In this document: piece by piece, positions 48,156-57,736 of the stretch
Position numbering within the stretch: position 1 is the first letter of the stretch
Layout: each line of letters starts with the position of its first letter
From: Saccharothrix obliqua
GTDB taxonomy: Bacteria; Actinomycetota; Actinomycetes; Mycobacteriales; Pseudonocardiaceae
Length of the DNA: 64,000 bases
Direction: 5' to 3'
Assembly: GCF_019375475.1 (NCBI RefSeq)
Contig: NZ_JAHXGQ010000011.1
Location: 124,001 to 188,000, forward strand
Notes under the pieces: generated by a model
What the model saw: the letters and a program-made list of their open reading frames with translations, nothing else
Told to the model about the DNA's origin: nothing
Database searches by the model: none
Made by a program: the position numbers and the translations under genes

Positions 48156-49223
48156 ATGGTCCACACCAGGGAGCGTTCGCTGCTGCCCACCGCGGAGCCG
48201 CTGTCGCTGCTGAACAAGGACGGCTCACCGGTGGCCGACCCGCCGCTGGCGATGCCGGACGACGGGGTCCTGCTGGAGCTGCACCGCCGCATGGTGATCG
48301 GCCGCCGCTTCGACACCCAGGCCACCGCCCTCACCAAGCAGGGCAGGCTGGCGGTCTACCCGTCGTCCCGCGGCCAGGAGGCGTGCCAGGTCGGGGCGGT
48401 GCTCGCGCTGGGCGCCCACGACTGGCTGTTCCCGACCTACCGCGACTCGGTCGCGCTCGTGACCCGGGGCGTCGACCCCGCCGGCACGCTCACCCTCCTC
48501 CAAGGCGGCTGGCACCTCGGTTACGACCCGTACGAGCACCGCGTGGGCCCGCAGTGCACGCCGCTGGCCACGAACACCCTGCACGCCGTGGGCTTCGCGC
48601 ACGCCGCGCGCCTCAAGGGCGAGGACACGGCCGCGCTGGTGATGCTCGGCGACGGCGCCACCTCGGAAGGCGACACGCACGAAGCGCTGAACTTCGCGGG
48701 GGTGTGGCAAGCACCCGTGGTCTTCCTGGTGCAGAACAACGGCTACGCGATCAGCGTGCCGCTGTCCAAGCAGAACGCCGCGCCTTCCCTGGCGCACAAG
48801 GGCATCGGCTACGGCGTGCCGTCGGTGCTGGTCGACGGCAACGACGCGGCGGCCGTGTACGCCGTGGTGCGGGAAGCGCTGGAATCGGGTGGCCCGACGT
48901 TGATCGAAGCCCGGACGTACCGCATCGAGGCGCACACCAACGCCGACGACGCCACCCGCTACCGCACCTCCGACGAGGTGGCGGCGTGGCTGGACCGCGA
49001 CCCCGTGGACCGCGTCGAGAGCTACCTGACCTCGCGTGGCCTGCTCGACGCGACGCGCAAGGCCGCCGTGGCGGCCGAGGCGGAGGAGTTCGCGGCAGCG
49101 GTGCGCGCCCGCCTCAACACCGACCAGGAGCACGACCCGGCGTCGATGTTCGAGCACGTCTACGCCACGCCCACCCGGCAGCTCCGGGAGCAGGCGGCGG
49201 CGCTCGCGGGGGAAACGGCATGA
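48156..49223 (+). CDS. Branched-chain 2-oxoacid dehydrogenase E1 alpha
   Basis: A 355-residue thiamine-diphosphate subunit: RRMVIGRRFDTQATALTKQGRLAVYPSSRGQEA, YRDSVALVTRGV, the TPP/Mg motif GDGATSEGDTHEALNFAGVW and NNGYAIS. With E1 beta and E2 it oxidises branched-chain 2-oxoacids (or pyruvate) to acyl-CoA, feeding branched fatty acids. The AsnC partner favours branched-chain substrates. Its TGA overlaps the next ATG. Confidence 0.88.
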   Translation: MVHTRERSLLPTAEPLSLLNKDGSPVADPPLAMPDDGVLLELHRRMVIGRRFDTQATALTKQGRLAVYPSSRGQEACQVGAVLALGAHDWLFPTYRDSVALVTRGVDPAGTLTLLQGGWHLGYDPYEHRVGPQCTPLATNTLHAVGFAHAARLKGEDTAALVMLGDGATSEGDTHEALNFAGVWQAPVVFLVQNNGYAISVPLSKQNAAPSLAHKGIGYGVPSVLVDGNDAAAVYAVVREALESGGPTLIEARTYRIEAHTNADDATRYRTSDEVAAWLDRDPVDRVESYLTSRGLLDATRKAAVAAEAEEFAAAVRARLNTDQEHDPASMFEHVYATPTRQLREQAAALAGETA

Positions 49224-50212
49224 CCGTCACCATGGCGGGAGCGCTGAACCGGGCGTTGGCCGACGCGCTTGCCGACGACCCGAGCGTGCTGGTGTTCGGC
49301 GAGGACGTGGGCGCGCTCGGCGGCGTGTTCCGGGTGACCGACGGGCTGGCCGACCGGTTCGGTGAAACCAGGGTGTTCGACACGCCGCTGGCCGAGTCGG
49401 GCATCGTCGGCACCGCGATCGGCATGGCGATGAACGGCCTGCGGCCCGTGGTGGAGATGCAGTTCGACGCCTTCGCCTACCCGGCGTTCGAGCAGATCAC
49501 CAGTCACCTGGCGAAACTGCGCAACCGGACCGGGGGCAAGGTGTCGCTGCCCGTCGTGATCCGCGTGCCCTACGGCGGCGGCATCGGCGGCGTGGAGCAC
49601 CACAGCGATTCGTCGGAGGCGTACTACACGCACACGCCCGGCCTCACCGTCGTCACGCCCGGCACCCCCGACGACGCCTACCGGCTGCTGCGCGACTCGA
49701 TCGCCTCGCCCGACCCGGTGATCTTCCTGGAGCCCAAGCGCCGGTACTGGGCGAAGGGCGAGCTGTCCGGTCCGGCCGTGCCGATGGACCGCGCGCTGGT
49801 GCGGAAAACCGGTTCGGACGTCACGCTCATCGCCTACGGCCCGATGGTCGCGACCGCGCTGGAGACCGCGGACGCGGCGGTCGAGGAGGGGTGGGACGTC
49901 GAGGTGGTGGACCTGCGGACGCTCACCCCGTTCGACGACGAGACGGTGTGCGCGTCGGTCCGCAAGACCGGCCGCGCCGTCGTGGTGCACGAGGCGTCCG
50001 GGTTCGGCGGGTACGGCGCGGAAGTGGTGGCGCGCGTGACGGAGCGCTGCTTCCACCACCTGCACGCGCCGGTCCTGCGGGTCACCGGCTTCGACATCCC
50101 GTACCCGCCGCCGAAGCTGGAGGAGCACCACCTGCCGAACGTGGACCGCATCCTGGACGCGGTGGCCCGCCTCCAGTGGGACGACGAGGTCGTGGAGGCT
50201 TACGGTGCCTGA
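49220..50212 (+). CDS. Branched-chain 2-oxoacid dehydrogenase E1 beta
   Basis: A 330-residue transketolase-like subunit: VLVFGEDVGALGGVFRVTDGLADRFG, DTPLAESGIVGTAIGMAMNGLRPVVEMQF, YGGGIGGVEHHSDSSEAYYTHTPGL and VVHEASGFGGYGAEVVARV. It completes the E1 heterotetramer. It starts in the E1 alpha stop (ATGA) and overlaps the E2 start by 8 bases. Confidence 0.9.
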   Translation: MTVTMAGALNRALADALADDPSVLVFGEDVGALGGVFRVTDGLADRFGETRVFDTPLAESGIVGTAIGMAMNGLRPVVEMQFDAFAYPAFEQITSHLAKLRNRTGGKVSLPVVIRVPYGGGIGGVEHHSDSSEAYYTHTPGLTVVTPGTPDDAYRLLRDSIASPDPVIFLEPKRRYWAKGELSGPAVPMDRALVRKTGSDVTLIAYGPMVATALETADAAVEEGWDVEVVDLRTLTPFDDETVCASVRKTGRAVVVHEASGFGGYGAEVVARVTERCFHHLHAPVLRVTGFDIPYPPPKLEEHHLPNVDRILDAVARLQWDDEVVEAYGA

Positions 50213-51392
50213 CTTCCGGTTGCCGGACCTGGGTGAAGGGCTGACCGAAGGGGAGATCGTCGGCTGGCTGGTGGCCGTTGGTGATCGCGTGACGATCGAC
50301 CAGCCGGTGGTGGAGGTCGAAACGGCCAAGGCCGTGGTGGAGGTGCCGTGCCCGTTCGAGGGCGTGGTGCGTGCCCGGTACGGCGAACCGGGGGAGAAGC
50401 TGGCCGTGGGCGCCGTGCTCCTGTCGGTGGGGGAACCGTCTTCCGGACCCGAATCGGAAGCGGAGTCCGAATCGGCTGTGAGCGGGTCCGGCAACGTGCT
50501 CGTCGGGTACGGCACCAGCGATCCGCCCCGGCGTCGCCGGGCCGGTCGTCGGGCTGAACCGGTTCCTGCCGGCGGCGGCGATGGCCACGCGGGTGCGCCG
50601 AAGGTGATCTCACCGCTGGTGCGGCTGCTGGCGCGGGAACACGGGCTGGCGCTGGAGCGCATCCCCGGCACCGGGCCGGGCGGGGTGATCCGGCGTGCCG
50701 ACGTGGAGCGGGAGCTGGGTCGGTCCGGGCGGCGCATTCCGCTGACCGGGGTGCGTGGCGCGGTCGCGCGGAAGCTCGCCACGTCGCGGCGGGAGATCCC
50801 CGAGGCGACGGTGTGGGTGGACGTCGACGCCACCGGGCTGGTCGCCGCGCGGGCGGCCATGCCGTCGGTGTCGTTGCTCGGCCTGCTCGCCCGGTTCACC
50901 GTGCTGGGGTTGCGGAAGTTCCCGGAGCTGAACTCGCGCGTCGAGGGCGACGAGGTCGTGGTCCTGGACGAGATCAACCTGGGTTTCGCCGCGCAGACCG
51001 ACCGCGGCCTGGTGGTGCCCGTCGTGCACGACGCGCACACGCTCACCACGTCCGCCCTCGCCGCGAAGATCTCCGAACTCGCCACGTCGGCACGGGAAGG
51101 GCGGATCACGCCCGCGTCGTTGACCGGCGGCACGTTCACGGTCAACAACTACGGCGTGTTCGGTGTCGACGGCTCGGCCGCGATCATCAACCACCCGGAG
51201 GCGGCGATCCTCGGCATCGGCCGGATCGCGGACCGGCCCTGGGTGGTGGACGGGCAGTTGGCCGTGCGGAAGGTCGCGGAGCTGACGTTGTCGTTCGACC
51301 ACCGGGTGTGCGACGGCGGCACGGCGGGCGGGTTCCTGCGGTTCGTCGCGGACTGCGTGGAGTCGCCGGTCGGCGCTCTCGCGGAGCTGTGA
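50205..51392 (+). CDS. 2-oxoacid dehydrogenase E2 (dihydrolipoyl acyltransferase)
   Basis: A 395-residue E2. One lipoyl domain (lipoyl Lys in VETAKAVVEV, about residue 43), a short Gly/Arg linker, an E3-binding domain (SPLVRLLAREHGLALERIPGTGPGGVIRRADVE) and a catalytic domain ending FDHRVCDGGTAGGF with the HxxxDG active site. It is on the short side. No E3 gene follows, so the E3 is supplied elsewhere. Confidence 0.9.
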   Translation: MPDFRLPDLGEGLTEGEIVGWLVAVGDRVTIDQPVVEVETAKAVVEVPCPFEGVVRARYGEPGEKLAVGAVLLSVGEPSSGPESEAESESAVSGSGNVLVGYGTSDPPRRRRAGRRAEPVPAGGGDGHAGAPKVISPLVRLLAREHGLALERIPGTGPGGVIRRADVERELGRSGRRIPLTGVRGAVARKLATSRREIPEATVWVDVDATGLVAARAAMPSVSLLGLLARFTVLGLRKFPELNSRVEGDEVVVLDEINLGFAAQTDRGLVVPVVHDAHTLTTSALAAKISELATSAREGRITPASLTGGTFTVNNYGVFGVDGSAAIINHPEAAILGIGRIADRPWVVDGQLAVRKVAELTLSFDHRVCDGGTAGGFLRFVADCVESPVGALAEL

Positions 51393-51410
51393 CTGCGTAA
51401 ATTGGGACAG

Positions 51411-51986
51411 GTGACCAAACCCTCCTACCCGATCCGCACCGAACGCCTGCTGCTGCGCCCGTTCACCGCGGGCGACCAAGCGGTCCTGTACTCGTGGCAG
51501 TCCCGGGAAGACGTGATGCGTTACCTGTACGGCGGGCCGAAGACGCCGGAGGAGAGCGCGGAGAGCCTGGCGCGGAAGTTGGCGGTCACGTGGCCGGAGA
51601 AGGAGGGGGAGCACCTGTCGCTGGCCGTCGAGCGGGACGGGGTCGTGATCGGCGAGACCGTTCTCAAGTGGCTGCACGAGGAGTTCCGGCAGGGCGAGAT
51701 CGGTTACGTGCTGCACCCCGACCACCACGGTCGCGGTTACGCCACCGAGGCGTCGCGGGCGATGCTGGCGCTGGGTTTCGACAACCTGGGCCTGCACCGC
51801 ATCGTGGCGTCGTGCGACGCGTTCAACGAACCGTCTTGGCGCGTGATGGAACGCCTTGGGATGCGCCGCGAAGCCCACTTCCGCCACAACGAGGTGTTCA
51901 AGGGTTCGTGGGGCGAGGAGTTCATCTACGCCATCCTTGAAGACGAGTGGCGGGCGGGTGATCGGTGGACCGGGTCTGGTACGTGA
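51411..51986 (+). CDS. GNAT acetyltransferase (RimJ/RimL type)
   Basis: A 191-residue acetyltransferase: RTERLLLRPFTAGDQAVLYSWQSREDVMRYLYG, GEIGYVLHPDHHGRGYATEASRAML (acetyl-CoA loop, HHGRGYAT), and VASCDAFNEPSWRVMERLGMRREAHFR. GTG at 51411 was chosen; a TTG at 51402 is in frame. Substrate unknown. Confidence 0.85.
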   Translation: MTKPSYPIRTERLLLRPFTAGDQAVLYSWQSREDVMRYLYGGPKTPEESAESLARKLAVTWPEKEGEHLSLAVERDGVVIGETVLKWLHEEFRQGEIGYVLHPDHHGRGYATEASRAMLALGFDNLGLHRIVASCDAFNEPSWRVMERLGMRREAHFRHNEVFKGSWGEEFIYAILEDEWRAGDRWTGSGT

Positions 51987-52612
51987 GCTACGGGTCGAAC
52001 ATGCGCTCGGCGCGGTTCGACTGCTACCTGGCCGGCGGGACGCCGGAGGGCGCCGCGCGCGGCTACCCGGGTTGTCGGGACGGGAGCCCGCCGGTCGCGG
52101 TGCGCGGACTGCGGGTGCCGGGCGGCGTGTACTTCGCGACCTGGTCGCCGGTGTGGGGTGGTGGCCGGGCGTTCCTCGACACCGATCTCCCGGGCGAGGC
52201 GGCGGTGCGTGCTTACTTGATCACGGCCGAGCAGTTCGCGGATGTCGCGGAGCAGGAGATGTACCGGGAACCCGGACCGTCGCTGGACCTGGCGGCCGTG
52301 ATCGCCGCGGGTCGCGTGCGGCGTGGGCCGGGCCGGTACGAGACTCTGCTGCACCTGGGCGATTTCGACGGGTTCCCGGCGCTGACGTTCACCGCGCCGT
52401 GGCGGGCCGGGGATGTCGAGCACACGCGCCCGTCCGGCCCGTACCTGGTGATGCTGCGGGAGGGGCTGCGAGAGGCACACGGCTGGAGCACCGCCGAGGC
52501 GGCCGAGTACCTGGCCGCCCGCACCGACTTCTGGAGCGCGGAGGAGATCGCGGAACTGCGGGTGACGCCGCAGCCGGGAGACCCGGACGAGAACCACCCC
52601 ACCCCGCGGTAG
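51965..52612 (+). CDS. Gamma-glutamylcyclotransferase-like protein
   Basis: A 215-residue protein with the GGCT-like N-terminal motif WYVSYGSNMRSARFDCYLAGG, followed by a beta-rich body (GGVYFATWSPVWGGGRAFLDTD). Actinobacterial homologues are often annotated as histone-deacetylase-like or hypothetical. The activity is not certain. It begins 22 bases inside the upstream acetyltransferase gene. Confidence 0.65.
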   Translation: MDRVWYVSYGSNMRSARFDCYLAGGTPEGAARGYPGCRDGSPPVAVRGLRVPGGVYFATWSPVWGGGRAFLDTDLPGEAAVRAYLITAEQFADVAEQEMYREPGPSLDLAAVIAAGRVRRGPGRYETLLHLGDFDGFPALTFTAPWRAGDVEHTRPSGPYLVMLREGLREAHGWSTAEAAEYLAARTDFWSAEEIAELRVTPQPGDPDENHPTPR

Positions 52613-52639
52613 GGGCAGTAGGGTGACCGGGCAGGGACC

Positions 52640-52728
52640 GCCTTCCCCGCGCCGGCGGGGGTGGCCCAAGGTCCAGCGCGACCGCCACGCCGTGCGTCAC
52701 CTCGTCCCCGCGCCGGCGGGGGTGGCCC
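52640..52728 (+). CRISPR. Minimal two-repeat array (type I-E-like)
   Basis: A 24-nt core starting TCCCCGCGCC and ending GGGTGGCCC occurs identically at 52644-52667 and 52705-52728, 61 bp apart, the period of type I-E arrays (28-29 repeat plus 32-33 spacer). The core folds CCCCGC-GCCG-GCGGGG. The single spacer is about 52668-52700. Bases 5' of the core differ between the copies. No cas genes in the window. A duplicated terminator hairpin between convergent genes is the alternative. Confidence 0.6.
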
Positions 52729-52741
52729 CGATCCCCGAGCG

Positions 52742-53782
52742 CTAGTCGCCGTCCGGCACGGGCCGGAGGTCGCCGTCGTCGCCGGCCACGCACGACGCGG
52801 AACGGGCCGACGTGGCCAGGAACTCCGACATGCACCGGCCGAACTGCTCGTGGCCCCGGGCGTTGGGGTGGAACGACTCCTGGAGCGCGTGACGGGCGCG
52901 GGCCTCGTCGCGCAGGCCGTCGAAGTCGACCGTGAGGCGGGTGAACCACTCGCGGTCCGGGTTCCGCCCACCCGCGCACGCCTCGCGCCCCTCACCCGCC
53001 CGCGACAGGTCGAGGAACCGCGCGCCGACCGCCGACGCCGCCTCCCGCAGACCCGCCGACAGCTCGCCGACCGCCTTCTCCCGCACCCACCGCAGATCAC
53101 CGGTGCGCAGCGGGCAACCGGACAGGTTCTGGAGGTCGAACGGCAGGTCCGGCCCGACCGGCGCGGCGTAGGACTGGAGGACCAGGGTGTAGGAGCGGGG
53201 CGTGTAGCCCTCGTCCCGCAGGACCCGCTGGACGTCGCGCAGCGCGCTCACCACCTTCGGCACCATGCGGTCCACGCGGTCACGCCACTCGTCGCCCATC
53301 GCGCGCGAGCAGTCCGCGCGGTCGAACCACGCACGCAGGCACGCGCCGAGCACGTCGCCGAACCGCGGGTCGTCGTTCGCGCCGACCGCGACCAGCACGG
53401 TCGTCACGCGGTGCGCACGAGCGATCTCCGCCAGCCGCGCGGCCTGCGAGCCCTCGTTGTTGCGCACCTGGTCGGTGAGCCCGACCTGCTCGGCGTTCGC
53501 GCCCGAGCAGGCGAGGTTGAACACCTTCTCGACACCCGCGACCGCCGTCTTGCGCACGGACGCGTGCTCCGAGCGGTGGCACCAGTTGTCGTTCTCGCCG
53601 TCGGTGCCCGGCTCGTAGGAACCCGCGCCCTCGCCGGACATCGTGCTGTCACCCAGCGCGACCAACGCCGTCGGCGCGTCCGGCGGCGGACCACCCGGAC
53701 CCCGCAGCGGGCTGTCCGCGACCACCAGCAGGAGCGCCAGCAGCGGGAGTACGAGGACGAGGGCGACGAGTCGGCGGGACAT
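52742..53782 (-). CDS. Secreted SGNH/GDSL hydrolase
   Basis: A 346-residue exported protein: N-terminal signal/anchor helix (LVALVLVLPLLALLLVVA), the SGNH block I GDSTMSGEGAGSY, block III GAND, and the catalytic HPNARGHEQFG near the end. Several Cys residues suggest disulfides. It should be a lipase or esterase of unknown substrate. Six bp before the ABC gene on the same strand. Confidence 0.82.
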   Translation of the reverse strand: MSRRLVALVLVLPLLALLLVVADSPLRGPGGPPPDAPTALVALGDSTMSGEGAGSYEPGTDGENDNWCHRSEHASVRKTAVAGVEKVFNLACSGANAEQVGLTDQVRNNEGSQAARLAEIARAHRVTTVLVAVGANDDPRFGDVLGACLRAWFDRADCSRAMGDEWRDRVDRMVPKVVSALRDVQRVLRDEGYTPRSYTLVLQSYAAPVGPDLPFDLQNLSGCPLRTGDLRWVREKAVGELSAGLREAASAVGARFLDLSRAGEGREACAGGRNPDREWFTRLTVDFDGLRDEARARHALQESFHPNARGHEQFGRCMSEFLATSARSASCVAGDDGDLRPVPDGD

Positions 53783-53788
53783 CGCCGC

Positions 53789-54427
53789 TCATCCTACGGA
53801 CACGCGCCCGTCCGAGAGGATCACCGTCCGGTCCGCAGCCCGGTGCACCTCGTCGTGGTGGGTCGCGATCAGCACGGCGGTGCCCGCGTCGGCGGCCCGC
53901 CGCAGCACGCGCACCGCCACCGGACCGCTCACGCTGTCCAGGTGCGCGGTGGGCTCGTCGGCCAGCAGCACCTTCGGCGACGCGATCACGGCCCGCGCGA
54001 GCGCCGCACGCTGCTGCTGCCCGAACGACACCTCGCCCGGGTACCGGTCGGCGAGCGCGCCGATGCCCAGCTCGGTCAGCAGCCCGGCCACCGGACCCGC
54101 GTCCCGGCCGGTCAACCGCAGCGGCAGCGCCACGTTCTCCGCCAGCGTCAGCTCGCTCGCCAGGCCGAGGGCCTGCGGCAGCAGGGCGCACACCGCCCAC
54201 GTGGGCGGCTCGGTCAGCACCTCGCCGCACAGCTCCACCGTGCCCTCGTCCGCCCGGTCGAACCCGGACAGCACGGTGAGCAGCGCGCTCTTGCCCGACC
54301 CGGACGGGCCCGACAACGTCACCAGCTCGCCCGCCGCCACCTCCAGGTCGACGCCGCGCAGCACCTGCACCGGGCCACCCGCGTGCGCGAAGGACCGCTT
54401 GACCCCGACCGCCCGCAACGCCGTCAT
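53789..54427 (-). CDS. ABC transporter ATP-binding protein (MacB/LolD type)
   Basis: A 212-residue ATPase with Walker A GPSGSGKSALL, a signature VSFGQQQRAALARAV (F in place of the usual second Gly-adjacent residue: S-F-G-Q), Walker B VLLADEPTAHLD and a switch His in ATHHDE. It lies 4 bases inside the next ATPase gene. It belongs to the exporter with the FtsX permease. Confidence 0.87.
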   Translation of the reverse strand: MTALRAVGVKRSFAHAGGPVQVLRGVDLEVAAGELVTLSGPSGSGKSALLTVLSGFDRADEGTVELCGEVLTEPPTWAVCALLPQALGLASELTLAENVALPLRLTGRDAGPVAGLLTELGIGALADRYPGEVSFGQQQRAALARAVIASPKVLLADEPTAHLDSVSGPVAVRVLRRAADAGTAVLIATHHDEVHRAADRTVILSDGRVSVG

Positions 54428-55122
54428 GCCGCCAACGCCCCGTTCCGCAAGTCGTACCTGGTGTCCGCCAACGCGATCAGGCGCGGGTCGTGCGAGGCGA
54501 CGACGACCGGCACGGCACGCCGCGCGAGGTCGGCCAACGTCTCCAGCACGAGGTCGGCCGACCTGCTGTCGAGCTGCGAGGTCGGCTCGTCGGCGAGCAC
54601 GACGGACGCGCCGCGCGCCAACGCGCAGCCGAACGCGAGCCGCTGCTGCTGGCCGCCGGACAGGGCGTTGACCTTCCAGGCCGCCGTGCCGGGCAGGCCG
54701 AGCTGGTCGAGCAGCTCGTCCGGCGTGGTGGTGCGACCCGCCGCCTGCGCGGCGGCACGCAGGTTGTCGCCGACGGTCAGGTGCGCCACCAGGTTGTCGG
54801 CGGGGTTCTGGAAGACCAGCGCGATCTCGGTGCGCCGCAACGCCCGCCGCGCCCCGGACGACAGCCGCGCGGTGCCCGTGCCCCGCAGTTCCACCCCGCC
54901 GCGGGTGGGCCGCTCCACCAGGCTCAGCACGCGCAGCAGCGTGGACTTGCCCGAGCCGGACGGCCCCGCGAGCACCGTGATGCCGTGCGCGGGCACGTCC
55001 AACGACACCTCCGACACGGCGGTCACCACGCCGGCGGGTGTGCGGTACTCGACGCCCACCCCGTGCAGGCGCAACACGTGCTCGGCCACGGCCGGTTCCC
55101 CTCCGTCGAACGGCTCAGCCAC
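54424..55122 (-). CDS. ABC transporter ATP-binding protein (MacB/LolD type)
   Basis: A 232-residue ATPase: Walker A AGPSGSGKSTLL, signature ALSGGQQQRLAFG, Walker B VVLADEPTSQLD, and SHDPRL switch. The two adjacent ATPases may form a heterodimer under one permease. It overlaps the permease gene by 8 bases and the other ATPase gene by 4. Confidence 0.87.
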   Translation of the reverse strand: MAEPFDGGEPAVAEHVLRLHGVGVEYRTPAGVVTAVSEVSLDVPAHGITVLAGPSGSGKSTLLRVLSLVERPTRGGVELRGTGTARLSSGARRALRRTEIALVFQNPADNLVAHLTVGDNLRAAAQAAGRTTTPDELLDQLGLPGTAAWKVNALSGGQQQRLAFGCALARGASVVLADEPTSQLDSRSADLVLETLADLARRAVPVVVASHDPRLIALADTRYDLRNGALAA

Positions 55123-57571
55123 GGATCAGCTCCCCGATCCGGGCGGTCCGCACCGCGCGGACGGCGATCCACGCGGCCACCAGCACCACCAGCGCGCTGC
55201 CCACCACCGTGGCGGTGAACAGCGGCGCCATGTTCGGCACCTCGGTGCCGGGCGCCAGGCGTGGCGCGGGATCCAGCCGGGGCACGGCGATCCGGCTGCC
55301 CGCCGTGCTCGCCGCCAACCCGACCACGACCGCCGCCACGGCGAGCGCGCCCAGCTCCAGCAGGTGACTGGACAGCAGCGCCGCCGGGCGCAGGCCCATC
55401 CGCGTGCTGAACGCGCCGGACACCGCGTTCTGCCGCCGCCGCACCTCGATCGCGAGCAGCAACGCGATGGCCGCCACCACGGCGAGCACCACGCCGACGG
55501 CGGTGACGAAGCCGAACGTCCACTGGATGGTGAGGAAAGGCAGGCCGGACACCGCCTTGGTCCGCTCGATGGAGTTGCGGTAGCGGATGTCGTGCGCGGC
55601 CAGCGCGGTGGTCAGCTCGCCCAGCGGCTTCGCCGACCACACGTACCAGGAACCCACCCCGTCCTCGTCCGGCACCTGGTCGATCGGCACCACCCAGCCG
55701 GCGGTGCCGAGCTTGGGGAACGACGGGAGGTGCGCCCGCGGGTCGAACCGGGGCAGGCCGGGCATCGACACCTCGCCACGCGGCGCGTCGCCGATCCGCA
55801 GCGGTTGCGCCAGCAGGGCCCGGTCGATGTCCTCCCCGTACGCGCCGTCGTTGAACGTGTCCGGGTCGACCACGAGGGCGATGTTCTCCTCGACCTGCGC
55901 CATGCCGACGACGGTGGAGTTGCCGCGCAGCTCGGGCGGCAGCTCGACCTTGTCCACCAACCGCACCGTGCTCTCCGCGCCGGTGTAGATGCCGGACTTG
56001 TCCGCCAGCGCGGTCTGCTGCGAACCGGCGATGCCGGAGCCGACCGCGATGGTGCCGATGGCGAGCACGCCGACCAGCAGCACGCCGGTCACCGGGCCGG
56101 CCGCGGCGGCGAGCCTGCGGATCGCGAGCTGCGCGGCGGGTCGACGCCACAGCGCCGCGCGGTGCGACGCCTTCAACGCCCACCGCGCCAGGCGTGCCGC
56201 GAGCAGCGCCGCGGTGAGCACCACCAGCAGCGGGAACGCCAGCGCCGCCGCGTCGATCCGGGGCAGGCCGCCGATCTGCGTCGTGGCGGAGAACCCGCTG
56301 TCCCGCACCCGGAACCACGACCACACGGCGAGGCCGGCGGTGACCAGCTCCCACGGCAGGGCCGTCAGCACGCGGCGCGCGCGGCTGCCCGTGGCGGCCT
56401 TCTGGAACGCGCGGTGGGCGCGCAGCGCGGTGGTGCTCCAGACGATCACGAGGCTGAGCGCCACGACCACGAGCACGGCCAGCACCGCGTTGCCCGCCGA
56501 ACCCGGTGGCAGCGCGGTGGACGGCGCGTAGACGGGCAGCAGCAGCCGGGCCGCGACCAGTCCGAGGGCGCCGCCCGCGACCAGCGGCAGCCCGAGTTCC
56601 AGCAGCGCGCGCCCGCCGAGGGCGGCCGGTCCCGAGCCGCGCACCCACAGCAGCCACAGCTCGGCGTGCCGCCGCTGCGCCCACTGGGCGGTCACCGTCG
56701 CCACGCCGGCGAGCCCGATCAGCAGGCTGATCAACGCCAGCGGCAGGATCGCCGAGCGCACGTTGCCGACCGTCTCGCGGGCGTTGTCCACCGGCAGCGT
56801 CAGCGGCGAGTTCACCCGGACGCCCTGCGCCCGGTACTTCTCCAGCCGCGCCGTGCCCGCCGAGACCAGCGCGTCGGCCTCGTCGACGGTTTGCGGCACC
56901 GGTCCGGGGAACCGGACGGTCACGCTGGCCTGCGCGGTCACCGCGGGCGGCAGCGCGGCGAACGACTCGGCGGTGGGCATCCACACCACGGCGGTGACCG
57001 AGTCCAGGCGCGCGGAGATCGGGTTGGGCACGACGTACTGCCGCTCCGAGCACCACCACGGGTCGAGCGGGTCGCGGACGTCCTCGTAGACCGCGGTGAC
57101 CGGGGGCAGCACGCCGCCCATGCCGCGCTTGCCGAGCTGGAGGTCCGTGGTGACGGCGATGCTCTTGGGCACCCACAGGCCGTCCTTGCCGCCGCCCTCC
57201 AGGACCTTCAGGTGGTCGGTGGCGCCCGGCCGGTAGCCGAACTTGGCGTACGTGGGCCTGCCGCCGAAGTCGGTGCGCGCCTCCGCGGTGTAGAAGGCGG
57301 GCAGCATCGGCTGGTCGCCGAGCGTGCTCTTGAGGTCGTCCAGCGCGGACAGCACCTGGGCGTGCCGGATCTTGCTCTCCAGGTTGGGCCGCAAGGACTC
57401 GGCGCACAGCCGGTCCGCGTGGTAGGCGATGGCGGCGCTGCCGGAGGCGCCGGAGTGCAGCACCGCGGCGGCCACGACGAAGCTCAGCAGCAACGCGGTC
57501 ACCAGGCTGACGAGCAGCGTCAGGGGGCTCGACAGCGCCGCGCGCGGTGCGGCTCTCCACGGGATCTGCAC
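55115..57571 (-). CDS. FtsX/MacB-type ABC permease
   Basis: An 818-residue membrane protein: N-terminal helix (about 15-40), a large outer domain (about 40-270), then three-helix FtsX blocks near 280-430 and again near the C-terminus (about 680-815). This double FtsX layout suits export of lipids or peptides, or mechanotransmission. It is served by the two adjacent ATPases. Substrate unknown. Confidence 0.85.
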   Translation of the reverse strand: MQIPWRAAPRAALSSPLTLLVSLVTALLLSFVVAAAVLHSGASGSAAIAYHADRLCAESLRPNLESKIRHAQVLSALDDLKSTLGDQPMLPAFYTAEARTDFGGRPTYAKFGYRPGATDHLKVLEGGGKDGLWVPKSIAVTTDLQLGKRGMGGVLPPVTAVYEDVRDPLDPWWCSERQYVVPNPISARLDSVTAVVWMPTAESFAALPPAVTAQASVTVRFPGPVPQTVDEADALVSAGTARLEKYRAQGVRVNSPLTLPVDNARETVGNVRSAILPLALISLLIGLAGVATVTAQWAQRRHAELWLLWVRGSGPAALGGRALLELGLPLVAGGALGLVAARLLLPVYAPSTALPPGSAGNAVLAVLVVVALSLVIVWSTTALRAHRAFQKAATGSRARRVLTALPWELVTAGLAVWSWFRVRDSGFSATTQIGGLPRIDAAALAFPLLVVLTAALLAARLARWALKASHRAALWRRPAAQLAIRRLAAAAGPVTGVLLVGVLAIGTIAVGSGIAGSQQTALADKSGIYTGAESTVRLVDKVELPPELRGNSTVVGMAQVEENIALVVDPDTFNDGAYGEDIDRALLAQPLRIGDAPRGEVSMPGLPRFDPRAHLPSFPKLGTAGWVVPIDQVPDEDGVGSWYVWSAKPLGELTTALAAHDIRYRNSIERTKAVSGLPFLTIQWTFGFVTAVGVVLAVVAAIALLLAIEVRRRQNAVSGAFSTRMGLRPAALLSSHLLELGALAVAAVVVGLAASTAGSRIAVPRLDPAPRLAPGTEVPNMAPLFTATVVGSALVVLVAAWIAVRAVRTARIGELIRG

Positions 57572-57705
57572 CCTGTGAACGGTAACCCGCCGAGGGTGAT
57601 CACCGGGGTGTTTTCCCTACCTTCGTAGGGAGCGCCTTCGGTGCTTTTACGCAGCGTAGCGGCATGATCACGCACTTCGCGGTGGTGGCGGAGCGCGGGC
57701 GACCC

Positions 57706-57736
57706 TTGACACGCGGTGATGTGGTCTAGTCCAATT
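57706..57736 (+). promoter_or_regulatory. Promoter with DasR-type (dre) site before chitinase
   Basis: TGGTCTAGTCCA (57722-57733) closely matches the DasR-responsive element TGGTCTAGACCA, one mismatch, and overlaps a promoter with TTGACA at 57706. DasR represses chitin-use genes until N-acetylglucosamine-derived phosphosugars bind it. The site lies about 40 bp before the chitinase start, with AGGAGG just upstream of the ATG. Confidence 0.75.

Noticed and set aside
52613-52741. Full CRISPR-Cas locus
   Set aside because: Only two repeats and no cas gene within 64 kb; kept as a minimal array only.
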